Positions 1-12,000 of a DNA stretch of 64,000 nt are shown here, one piece after another. The position numbers and the translations under genes were made by a program. Source of the DNA: Acanthornis magna (taxonomy: Eukaryota > Chordata > Aves > Passeriformes > Acanthizidae); assembly GCA_036785705.1 (NCBI GenBank), contig JAWUZG010000159.1:3534001-3598000 (forward strand), written 5' to 3'. The notes under the pieces are model-generated. The model saw only the letters and a list, made by a program, of their open reading frames with translations. It ran no database searches and had not been told where the DNA came from. Positions within the stretch are counted from its first letter, which is position 1, and each line of letters begins with the position of its first letter.

Positions 1-93
1 TCTTTGGATGCCACCAACCCCAAGGGCTGCACCAAGTGTTTCTGCTTCGGTGCGACCGATCGCTGCCGCAGCGCCGAGAAGCACCGAGCTGAG
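1..93 (+). other. LAMA5: LAMA5 exon: end of the LE repeat preceding the L4 module
   Basis: This is the first visible exon, cut by the window edge. It reads in frame 1 and contains the LE-type motif [13 protein letters not shown], ending HRAE at a GAG|GTGAGA donor after base 93. In laminin alpha-5 an LE repeat is interrupted at this point by the globular L4 module, which the next exon begins (FVDMNGW). The acceptor of this exon is outside the window. Confidence 0.93.
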
Positions 94-3000
94 GTGAGAG
101 GGGCTGGGGCCACCAGAGCCTGCAGGTCAGCTGTGTTCCCATCCCCCTGGCTCCCTGCTGCTCTCGGCTCTCTGTCCTGCATTAAACCTGCTGCAGATAC
201 ACTGTGAGGAGGGTTCTCTTTGACTCCCTGTGCCCATCTCCTGCTTTCAGCCCCTTTTCCTGGTCTCTGGGGTCTCATGTGCTGGGCGGGGGTGATGATC
301 AGCCTTCCAATGGCTTCATCAGGATGCATGTGAGGTGTGAGCCTGTTATTCCCCTTTCTGCTGCTCTGGGACCTGTTCTTCTGGAGCATCAACACCCAAA
401 TGCTTTCTGTAACTCCACTAGAAGACCCACAGTTGCTCTTGCCCCTCAGTTTGTCGACATGAACGGGTGGCTCTTGCTGAGCAGCGACCGCCACGAAGTG
501 CCGACGGCTCTGAGCCCGCGGGAGCAGCTCGTCACTGCTGACCTCAAGAACCTCCCAGATGCCTACCAGGAGCTCTACTGGGTTGCACCCAGCTCCTACC
601 TGGGGGACCAGGTAAGAGCACAGCGGCATCTGGACCACCCAGACCCCACAAACAGCCTGATGTGCAGGCACTGCTCACACTGCAGTTGAGCACGGACATC
701 TGTGTGGACTTGCAGCAACTTGTGGGATTTGTCTCTCCCTCAGGTTTCCTCCTATGGAGGGCACCTTCGCTACGAGCTGCACTCCAACCCTCGGAGGGGT
801 GACGTGTTCATCCCCATGGAGTCCCGGCCGGACGTCATCTTGAAGGTGCAGCCCAAGAAATTCCCTGGAGCCCCCTGCTAATGCAGGAGCAAGATGAGGT
901 GATAACTGATGTCTTCCTTGCTTTTCCCAGGGAAATCAGATGAGCATCATGTTTCTGGAAGGTGCCTACCCGTCCCTGGGGGAGGCACACGAAGGCCGGC
1001 TGCAGCTGGTGGAGGTGAGTTCGCACACACAAGGGCAGTGCTCAGATGCTGCTGGGAAGGACAAGACTCATGCAGACAGAGGGGCAATTGCTTTGAGCTC
1101 AGCATTTTAGGTGCTGCCAGGGCTGTTTCAGCTGTACAAAGGAGAGAGATTACAGCCCCAGGGAAGTAGAGGCTGGGCTGGATGTTCAGGTGCCTGCGCT
1201 TCCCACCAATAATGTCAGGTTTTTCTCCCACCAGGGTAACTTCAGGCACACAGAGACACACAACCCTGTGTCCAGAGAGGAGCTCATGATGGTGCTGGCA
1301 AACCTGGAGCAGCTGCAGATCCGGGCACTCTTCTCCCAGCTCTCCTCCTCCGTGTCCCTGCGCCGCGTGGTGCTGGAGATGGCAACAGACACGGCCACGG
1401 GCGTCCGTGCCCGAAATGTGGAGCTGTGCTTCTGCCCAGCTAACTACCAGGGAGACTCCTGCCAGGTAAGGGGCAAGTGGATGTGCTGTTCCAGTGACAG
1501 GGGAGTCAGGCAGTCACATTTTGGGTCTCGTGCTTGGTGTGGGTGACAGCCGTGGGGTTTGGATGTTCATGCGGAGCAGTGGTGCCAAGGTACCTGCAGC
1601 CTCCAGACTGACTGCTGAGGGCTTCAGGTGAAATGACAGCTCGAGCTGGTCCAAAGGAAGGAACATTTCCCCACCACACTGCCATGCACTCGGGAGAAGT
1701 GCCATAGTTGCATCTGCTTTCTTGGAAGGGGTGTGATGGGGAAATCATTCAGGTGTTGCAGTACCTTGGAATGGGTCCTTCTGTCTGGCCAGTTCTCTCC
1801 TGGTGACAAGGAGCGGGAGGGAGCTGCACTGAAAAATACTCATCATTGCTTTTAATCTCTTCTCCATCAGTACAGCCCTGTGGGAATTCTGTTATGGAAA
1901 CTGATGTGGTTTCTTTGCTTTTCCCAAAAGTTTCAGGCTGTTTTTAAAATCTCTGCCTTTTTGTGTCTCCTCAGGAATGTGCTCCAGGTTACTACAGGGA
2001 CACCAAGGGGCTCTTTCTGGGAAAATGCATCCCCTGCCATTGCAATGGCCACTCAGATCAGTGCCTGCCAGGCTCTGGGATATGCCTTGTAAGTGAACAG
2101 TGGAGCAGTGTGGTATTTTGGAGTTACGAGGTCTGTAGCATGTGATTCAAAAGCTCTTCACATGTTGACTGGGCCACCAAACCACGCCTGAGTCGGAGCA
2201 TTGGCTGCGCTGTGTCAGTGGTGACCCTGCTCAGGGTCAGCTTAGGGTGCCAGGTGGATCTGGGATGGAGGAAGGGCTGGGGCATCCTGAAGAGGAGGTT
2301 TTAGTGCAGCCATCGTTTCTTGTTGTCAGTGCTGAGCCCACAGCTTGCCTCTTCCTTGCAGAACTGCCAGCACAACACAGAAGGAGACCACTGTGAGCGG
2401 TGCAAGGATGGCTACATGGGCAGCCCCTCTGCCCAGGATCCCCTGCAGTGTGTCGGGTGTCCGTGCCCTCTTTCAGTTGCCTCCAACAAGTAAGAACCCC
2501 AGGATGGGATTGCCTCTTTGCCCTCCCTGTTTAACCACTGGGACCCACCAGGGCAGGTGTCCTGATGCCAGCCTGGTCCCCAAACCACGCCCATGGCCTC
2601 TTCCCCAACAGCCCCCAAGGAGTGATCAGCTCCCCTGGCACATATCAGGGGTAACTGCACCTTCCTGTGTCCCTCTTCTCATTTCAGTTTTGCTGTCGGT
2701 TGTGTCCACAAGGGTTCCAACATGCAGTGCCTCTGCAAGCCAGGCTACGCTGGGCCCAACTGTGAGCGGTAAGGGGATGGCACCATGGATGGGGGGCCTC
2801 AGACACCACAGTAACCCTGTGCAGCCACTGCTGTGGCACAGAAGGTATACCCTTAAGGACTGCAGCAGAAACAGTTGGCTCTGCCCCTGTGTGCTTGGTT
2901 CTGGCAGCATTTCCTTCAGTCCTTTTCAGCCTGCAAATGCCAGGACTCCTGAAATTCTGTTACCGTGGGTGTACGACTTAGCTGTGCTTTGCCTTGACTT

Positions 3001-6000
3001 GCAGCCTGTGATAAAGGCAGCTTTCTGAGGTATCAGGAGGCAAAACACAAAGTGCTTTGAGGTCCCTGAGGGTCGCAGCAGCTACAGGTGTCAGATGCTC
3101 GCGCTGTTGCAGTTGTGCAACTCCAGCGCACGGAGCAGGCACGAGCCGCAGGATCCTCCCCATGTCGTGACTCGCCGTGTTCCTCCAGGTGTGCCCCGGG
3201 ATACTACGGCAATCCCCTGGTGATCGGCAGCTCGTGCCAGCCGTGTGACTGCAGCGGGAACACGGACCCCAACATGCTGTTCAGCAGCTGTGACTCGCTG
3301 ACGGGCGCCTGCTCGGGCTGCATGCACCACACGGCCGGCGCGCGCTGCGAGCTCTGCGCGCCCGGCTACTACGGGGACGCCGTGCTAGCCAAGAACTGCA
3401 CACGTGAGTGGGGCTGGGGGAGGGTGGACGCACAGGCTGTGGATGTGTTTAGCCCCTTGGCCAGCCTGTGTTGCCTCGCTGAGTTGGTTGTGCACAGTTG
3501 ATATGGTGGTGATGGGTCAGATTCGATGATCTCAGAAGACTTTTCCAACATAATTGATGCTGTGAAAAAGACCCCTGCTCTCCAACATTACAATTTCCTA
3601 ACTCCCAGTGTGGCCCCAAGTGCAAACTGCTGAACTGCACCCAGGCTGGAAGAGCCTTGCCACGAGCAGCTGCTGCAGCAGTGCTGGTGCTCCCTCAGGA
3701 GCAGGGGCTGGCACAGCCTGTCCCAGCACTGCTCCTCTCCCTCTCTGAGAACAGCAGCCCCACTGCAGCTTGCAAAAAGGAATAAGTTGTTGTGAGGAGC
3801 AAATCCAAGAGGAGAGAGGCTCTATCTTTGCTTTGGCTGATAGATAAGGGGGAAATAGGATTCGCTGTTGGGAATAGGTGGTGTGAGTGGCTGCCAGGCT
3901 TTTCAGTGTAATACTGGGTGTATTTTTCCCCGGCAGAGTGCAACTGTTCGCCTTGTGGGACTGACTCGTGCCATCCACAGACCGGCCAGTGCTTCTGCAA
4001 GACTGGAGTGACAGGCCAGCACTGTGACCGCTGCGAGGTGAGGGTCACCTGAGCGATGGGATGGTGCCTGTCCTTGGCACGGGGATGAGGGGCAGCCCTG
4101 GTGTGTGTCCCCAGCCTGTGAGCAGAGCAGGGCTGGGCTGCTGAAGGCTTTGCATGAGCTGCCTGTACATGGCAAAGCCTATTAAAGATCCTTCAGCAAG
4201 GGGTGGAGGCAGCATTCCAGTTACGTGGCATGGTTTGGGAAACTGTGAAACCCCATTTTCCTGAATGCATCCAGCTCGGGCAAGGGCAGGTTGGCAGGGC
4301 AGTGATGTGGTGTTCTCACTGCAGCTGCATATCTTTACCACGTTGCTCCGAGTTCTGTGGTGGTCAAAACACACCTGGAAAGGAAGGCTGGGGTCCCACG
4401 TCACTGCCCCACAAGGGAGGCACTCCTGTCCTCTTGCTGACCAGGGCATTCACTGTCCTGCTTTTCCCTAGGAGGGATACTATGGCTTCGAGGGCTGCTC
4501 GGGCTGCCGGAGGTGTGACTGCGACGTGGGCGCCGTGGGGAGCAGCTGCCACGTGCAGAGTGGCCAGTGCCACTGCCTGCCCGGCATCAGCGGCTCGCGC
4601 TGCCACCAGTGCGCCCCGGGCTACTGGGGCTTCGGCCAGGGCGGCTGCACAAGTGAGTGTGGGGTCCCAGCCAGGGGCAGGGGGACAGGGCTGGTGGAAA
4701 GGTGGAAAACATCTGGCCGCTGTCTGTGTGCCTGTGCACATCGCTGGGTTGCACATTGAAACCCCCACCAGTGGCATGTAGATGAGCACAGCTGGAATAA
4801 AACCACTCCTTCTCCTCTCTTTGGAGGGGTGAAAGCACAGAATGATTCCCTGTTCCTCGCCCTGCAGAGTGCGAGTGCAGAGGGGGCTCCTGTGACCCAC
4901 GCACCGGCGAGTGCACCTGCCCTAACGGGCTCACGGGGAAGCAGTGCGACGTCTGCCTGCGGGAACACGAGATCCTGGTGGCCAACGGCCCCGACAGCAC
5001 CACGTGTGAAGGTCTGTGTCCCTCAGTCCTGGGGAAGGAGGTGAGGGAAGCCCGGGAGAGGGCCTAGGCTGACTGCTGTGCTCCCCTGCAGCGTGTGACA
5101 GCTGTGTCGTGCTCCTGATGGAGGACCTGCAGAGCATCGAGAGCTCCTTCCCGTCTATCCGCAGCCAGCTGGTCACCCTCAACGCCAGCTCCATCGCCTG
5201 GGCTCGCCTGCACGGCCTCAACAGCACCATAATGGCCATTGCTGTACGTGCAAGGGTTAACATTGCTTTCTGCCCATGTTTCCTGCCTGTTGGCCTGATT
5301 GAGTCTCTTTTTTTCCCCCCAGAACCAGCTCCGTGAGTACCACAGAGCCATGAGCAGGGTCAGGCAAAGGGCTGACGAGCTGGAGGACGAGAACATGGAT
5401 CTCACACAGGACCTGAACGCGCTCCAGCACAAAGTAGGGTATTTCTCCATCTTTCTTTGCCAGAGCACAAGTCCCCCTTTTACCAAAATGAGGGCTTTGA
5501 AGGCTGTCAGGAGCCTAGTTCAGGCAGGTTGGATCTCCTGCTCAACCAGTACTAAGTTGCAGTGTTAGGTGCTCAAGCTGTATTACCTGCTTTCCTACCT
5601 TGGAGAGCTGCTAAACACCTCATGATATTGATAGTTTTTTCTTGATTTACTGCTTGCTTTTGAGATGGCTCCAACTTTGAGCAGTAAAAATAGATTCAAT
5701 CAAATATCACTTACAGAAGGGGTGTACAAGTAAGGAACATAAAACATCTGCATCCATCATGGATGCAGTCTATATCCAGTCTAAAACCCAGCAGTTGTGT
5801 CTTCAGAGAACTTAAAAACTGGACAAGATTTGATCTCACTTGATTGGATTTATAAACTGCCTGCTCCTAATCTGAGGGAGAGGGGAAATCTCTCCTGGAT
5901 GGCACACTGCCCCAGACAACTGCAAAGACAAACTGCTCCTGTGTGTATCTAACAGCCAGACAGCAGCCTTCTGTCCCTTCTCTTGCCCTGATCAGGACAC

Positions 6001-9000
6001 AGGTGTGTCTGGCACCAGGATTTGGGTTTTATCCTCTGTTCAGAGCACAGAACAGTGCTGTCCTCTGTGGTGTTGGGCTTGTTTCAGCACCCAGAGCCTG
6101 TTGCACTGGAGCTGCACTTATTGCTTGTGCTTCTCTGAAGGTGCTGTATAAAATCATCCTTAAATGCATTGTAGGACAGCAGCACAGGGCAGGCTGGACC
6201 TCACAAGCTACACATTCCCGAACCTTGTGTGCCTTTTGGGAGCAGCAGTCCCACTCACAAGTCATATAAAGGGTTTTCTCATATTTGAGCTGAGGCAGTG
6301 TTTTTGTTGCAGATGACCATGGCTCACAGAGAAGCAACCCGAGCTGAGCAGCACACGAGGGAGACCTACCAGAGGGGGGAACAGCTCCTGCTGCACATCC
6401 AAAGCATCCAGAGGGGCATTGCAGGTGTGTAAAGAAGGCTCTTTATTTCAGGATTTTTCACCTGTGATGTGCCACGCTCTTGGTTTCAACCACTGCCATG
6501 TACTGCATTGCTTAGAAAAAGCCATGGAGAAAACAAGGGAAAACACAAATGATATTAAGATTCCTGCAGATTTCCAGCTTATACTCTGACCAGGCTTTTT
6601 GTGAGTCTCGGCTGCTTGGCTGAACACAAGTCTGGGGAAAAAACACATTAAATTTGCACAAATGTTATTAAAATGCGTAAAATACAGGCAATCTGCAGTG
6701 CAGCTTCAGGAGAGATTGAGTAAAACAGAGTGGCTGGATCTGGGAGAGGAGGTGAAGCCACAGAAAGACGCTTGGGACATAACACATGTTACTGGTGGTG
6801 GCCAAGGAGGCAGAAATGTGGGGCAGTGCCTCTGGGTGATCTGAAACAATTTGTTTTCTGAGTGCTGCCCGAAAGCTGTCTGTGGTTGGTGAGGGGAAAA
6901 GCCTCAGGGGGCTGGGAAGGGGCTAGGGTGGTCAGTGCTGACGGGGTGGGCTCTGGGTCTCTCTGCAGAGCTGCTGCGGCAGATGGCCAGGCTCGGGGCA
7001 GCCAACGCCAGCACCACGACCGGCGAGGAGTTCCGGCAGAAGGTGGCCGAGGTGGAAAGGATGCTGAGGGAGATGAGGGAGAGGAGCCTGGGAGCCCAGG
7101 AGGAGCTGGCACGGCGTGAGCACGAAGAGGCTCAGAAGTGTGAGTCGGGCTTGGTGGCAGGGACAGGGCTGCCCAGGTCCTGCTGGGTCTGGCTGCTCCA
7201 GCCTTGGAGCCCACGCAGGCACTGCACATCGTGGGCATGTTTAGAAAGTGCTGTTAAGAACCAGGCACCCGCAAAAAGTGTTTCAGAGACCCCTCTGACA
7301 CTCCAGTGGGATTATTTGTGCTTCCTTTTCCCTTAAGGCAAACTTCAGAGAAGAGCTAGCTGGGTAGTTCTGTTTGACGATCAAAAATGACAGCGCTTAG
7401 AAGCAGGAATCACCATTATTACGTGATGTAGTCACATCACATGTGGATGTGAATAAATCACACCACATTTTTTCCTATTTGCCATCCCCAGAGAGGGGTT
7501 CAGAGTAACAACCAGCAGCCTGCACCCACAGTAGCTCTGCCGTGCTGAGAGCATCCTTGCAGGAGTGAGAGCAGTGAGCTCAACACTGGCACTGCAGGAA
7601 GAGAGCACTTCTGATTAACAGGCCGTGGCAAAACATAGCTCAGCAGCTGAAAGCTGGAGTTACAAACTGGCTCTGGTTGGAAATAAGTCATTTTTCACAG
7701 TGGAAGTAATCAAGGCCTCAGGTGGGGTTTCTCCATCATCTGGAGCCTTTCAGGCATGGCTGTGTGTCTCTCTGAAAGAGATCCCATCCCTCTCACCAGC
7801 ACTGGGGGTTTGGAGACAATGTTGGACAAGATCCTGTGCTATTTAGGGTGATGAAAAGGAGGGAGGGATGGTCACTTTTGGCCCAAGTGAGTCCAGAACC
7901 AGGCTTTGAGGCAGCCAAGCACAGAAAGAGCCTGTTTAACACAGGGAGAGGAATCAGCAGCAGTTCTCATGCCCTCCCTCCCCAGTGCTGCATCGGGTGA
8001 AGAGTGAGCTGCACGCCCGCTGGCAATCCAACCAGGACCTGGTGAGCAGCATCCAGGAGCGGCTGGCACAGCACAGCTCCCAGCTCATGGATCTGCGCGA
8101 TGCCCTCAACGAGGCCGTCAACAAAACCAGGCAGACCGAGGACTTGAACAGCCTGAACCGAAACAACCTGGAGGAGAGTCAGGTAGACCTTCACCAGCTG
8201 CTCCTGGCCATGCAGTGAGGGGGGCTCGCCCAGCCCTGCTGGTCCCTAACCCTGGGGTCTTTGTGTCCAGCAAAAGAGCCAGGAACTCCAAAAGCAGCAC
8301 ACGCTGGTGCAGGAGACCCTGCAGATGGCCAAGGACGCCCTTGCCCAGGTCTCTGACTTCCTGCAGAAGATGGAGCGTGCGAAGGAGGTGAGTGGCAGAG
8401 GCACTTTGGCACGGGCAGAGGGCGAGGGGTGGCAGCCCCCAGCAGTGACAGGTGTCCTTGCAGGCGTACGAGAAGCTGGCAGCGCTGCTGGATGGGGCAA
8501 AGCTGCCCCTGACCGAGCGGGTCAAGAAGTTCTCCCCGGCCAGCAGCAAGATCCCCATCGTGGAGCAGGCGGAGGAGCACGCCCGGCTCCTGGATGAGCT
8601 TGCAAGGAACCTGTCTGGGTGAGGCACCGTCCTGACCCTCTCTAGTCAGGCTGGGAATGGGAAGCTGCACCCCCACCACAGCAGGGGAATAGTGTCACTG
8701 CCAAAGCTCTGTGCTGGAGCACACATTGTGTCGAGGAGCCCAAAGGGGGGGTTTATGTGGGTTGGGTATGGGGGTAAGAGCCTCAGTGTTCTCCATGGAC
8801 TTGATGGCTTCATCTTCCAACGCAGCATTATCCAGGACACAAACCAGGATGGCTTTATCCAGCGGGCGGTCGATGCCTCCAACGCCTACGCCAGCATCAT
8901 TGAAGCTGTGAGGAAAGCAGAGCAAGCAGCCCACGATGCTGACGAGGCAGCCAGCGAGGCCCTGATGGTACGTGCTGTGGGGAGCCCTGTGAGGATGGGC

Positions 9001-12000
9001 AAAAACCAAACTCCCTTCCGTCTGACCCATGGGCACTGTGTTCTGTGCCCGAGAGCAGAGTCTGCCACAGCTGGGGCCAGACTCGGTGTTTGGGTCTCCC
9101 TGTCACACCCCACTGCAGTTGTCTGAACGAGCATTTTTGTGTGCAGTCAGAGCCAGAGACTTGAATTCCTCTTCATAGTTCCGTGTTTGTTTCACAGAAT
9201 GTCATATCAGAAAACCTCGGGGCCATCTCCAGAACGCTGAAGAGGAACAGCAGCAGCCTGGAGGAGGCTGCGAGGAGACAGCAGAGCAAACTCAACGGGG
9301 GTGAGAGAGGCTCCTCACAGGGTCTGATGTCCCTCGGGCCAGACTTGCAACAAACAGCACGTGCATTTCTTTAATTGCAGCTATTAAAGGCAATCTGCAG
9401 ACAGCCAAGGACAAGCTGGCTGACCTCCGTGCGAGGAAGGAGCGGCTCCTGACGCAGCTCCAGTCTGTGCAGGACATGCTGGGCAGGGAGCAAGGTCTGT
9501 TCTGGGGTAGCTGGACTGATTCTCTCTGCTCCCTTCTTCATGCACTGGCTGTGACCCAAGGGTGCTTCCTCCTTGCTCCTGGCCGTCTCAGAGATACTCT
9601 CTCTTTGCAGAGGACACAAAGGACACAATCCAGAATGCCAAAGCAGCTGCTGCAGAGGCCAACGAAACGGCTGCGAGAGTGGAGGATGCCCTGAGCACCA
9701 TGAAGAAGAACCTGGATGAGTGGAAAGACCAGTATGGAGGCCTTCGAAACGAAGACCTGAACCAGGCAGTCCAGGATGCCAGGAAATCTGGTGAGTGCTG
9801 AACCTGGTGGGCTGCCAGGGCTAAGTCTGGCATGACCAGTGCATGCACAAACATCCTGTGTATTTTTGAAAGCTCTGCTTTGCAGCTTCAGGTCAAGAGC
9901 AGAGGGAGGTAGCAGCCAATACTGGATGCTTTAAGTTCTGGCCGCTTTTTTTTTTTCCCCTCTCCCTGCAATGCCTGTATCAGCTGTAGCTTTACTGCAG
10001 GAGGTTGCATGCACTGGAGCATTCTCACACCCCCATCAAGGCTGATGGATTTAGGGGATCTCTCTGTGACTGCTCCCAGCTGCTGCTGCTTCGACTTGCA
10101 TGCCTCAAACTCCTGAGCTTCACATTTCCTTTCTTCACTAACCTCCAAAACTCCCGGCTCCCCTTCAACCCCAGTGTCCAGCCTGGAGAGCACCATTCCC
10201 CTGCTGCTGGAGAAGCTGAGCAGCCTGGAGAACAGGAGGAACAAAAACGCCACCGTGTCGGAGAACATCGTGCGGATCCGGCAGCTCATCACGCAGGCGA
10301 GGAACGCCGCCAGCAAGGTGGGCTCAGGGGAGAGTGAGGCCTGGGGTGGAGGAGGGCTTACCTGAGGGTGCCATGCAAAGGGGAGGGTGTCTGGGGCCAC
10401 CAGGCAGCATCCCTCTCTCGTGGGATTTGGTAGAACTGGCACAGACCAGGCAGGCGGCAGCAGCAGAGTCAGTGCCACAGGGCTGGATTTCTCTCCCTAC
10501 AGGTGAAAGTGCCCATGAAGTTCAACGGCAGCTCAGGGGTGCAGGTCCGGATGCCCAGCAACCTGCAGGATTTGGCAGCCTACACGTCACTCAAATTCTA
10601 CATCCAAAACCCCGAGCCCAGGAGCCGGCAGGACGAGGCAGAGGAGGGGCGGTTCGTGCTGTACCTGGGCAGCCGGGAGGTGAGATGGGGCCAGAGGGTG
10701 GAGGGAGCCCTTGTTGCATCAATGGGGAATCGTGCCTGGACATCAGCCCCTCACTTCCTCCCTGAATATCTTTGTGGGGAGCACACACAGCCCCTGGATG
10801 CAGCCTTCAGCCCGGGTGGGGAGTGGGATGGGGGTGTTTTTCCCGTGCAGCCCTGGGAGCATCAGGGAGAGCTCCTGCCTGTCCCAGATGCCAACGTGTG
10901 GCCTCGTCTCTCCCTGAGTTCAGGCCACTGGAGACTACCTGGGCATTGTGCTCAAGGACCGTAGAGTGCACTGGATCTACAAACTGGGAGACGAGGAGCC
11001 AACCTCTCTGAGTGTCGACGAGGACATTGGAGAGCAGTTTGTCACCATCAGCATCAACAGGTAGGGCCTTCGCTCAGGGAGGGCAGCGTTTGCTCCTCTT
11101 TGGGAGTCTCCCCTGGTCTTGACCATCCCTCCCCGCTGCAGGATCCTGCAGTATGGGCACATGTCGGTGATCGTGGAGAGGCAGAGGGTGCACGAGATCA
11201 AGGGAGACAGCGTGGCCAAGGGAGAGCAGGGGCTGCTCAACCTCGACCCACGCAACGTGGTGTTCTACGTGGGCGGCTACCCCTCCAGCTTCACGGTGAG
11301 ACAGGCAGCAGGGATGGGGAGCGGGTTTTAGGAGGTGCCAGCGATGCCTTTGGAGGTTCTCACAGGAGGGAAAATTTGTTTGAGTGTTGGGTTTCATTCC
11401 CAGCCGCCTCCTGCTTTGCGCTATCCCAACTACCGCGGGTGCCTGGAGCTGGACACGCTGAACGAGGAGGTGGTGAGCCTGTACAACTTCCAGCGCACCT
11501 TCGAGCTGGACACCGCTGCCGAGAAGCCCTGCGCGAGGTGGGCACTGCCCCCGGGCCAAGAGCAGCCCTGCTCCAGGGCACATGCCCTCAGCTGCTCCAG
11601 GGCATGGCAGACAGCTTGGGATTGATGCCTGTTGTGTGTCTCAGGTCCAAGTCCACAGGAGACCCCTGGCTGACCGACGGCTCCTACTTCGATGGCACCG
11701 GCTACGCGGAGATCAAGTTTGAGAGCCAGTTCGGCACAACCAAGCGCTTCGAGCAGGAGATCCGCGTGGTCTCCTACAATGGCATCATCTTCTTCCTGGA
11801 GAACGAGGCAGGTGCTTGCTCCCCTGGGGAGCCTTCATCCCTCGGTGGGCTAGGACTATTCCAGGCCTGCTTGCAGCCATCCCAATTCAGGACACTGGGG
11901 AGAGGAGGGCTCTGGACCCAAACTCACAGCAGTCATTTGGCTGGTGCTGGAGGGGCTCCCTAAACTCGGAGAGCAGCCGTGCACAAGCCCTCCAAGCTGG

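Larger units (their letters stand above)
5092..10317 (+). other. LAMA5: LAMA5 long-arm coiled coil (domains II and I), 12 exons
   Basis: Exons are 5092-5243, 5323-5433, 6313-6424, 6969-7139, 7986-8182, 8271-8387, 8464-8618, 8826-8967, 9198-9300, 9381-9494, 9611-9790 and 10175-10317. The segment opens with CDSCVVLL, the cysteine pair that in laminins links the three chains at the top of the coiled coil. About 560 residues rich in Ala, Leu, Glu, Gln, Lys and Arg follow with heptad-like spacing and several N-glycosylation sequons (NASS, NSTI, NASTT, NKT). This part winds with the beta and gamma chains into the laminin long arm. It is less conserved than the LG part, as expected for coiled coil. 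Confidence 0.93.
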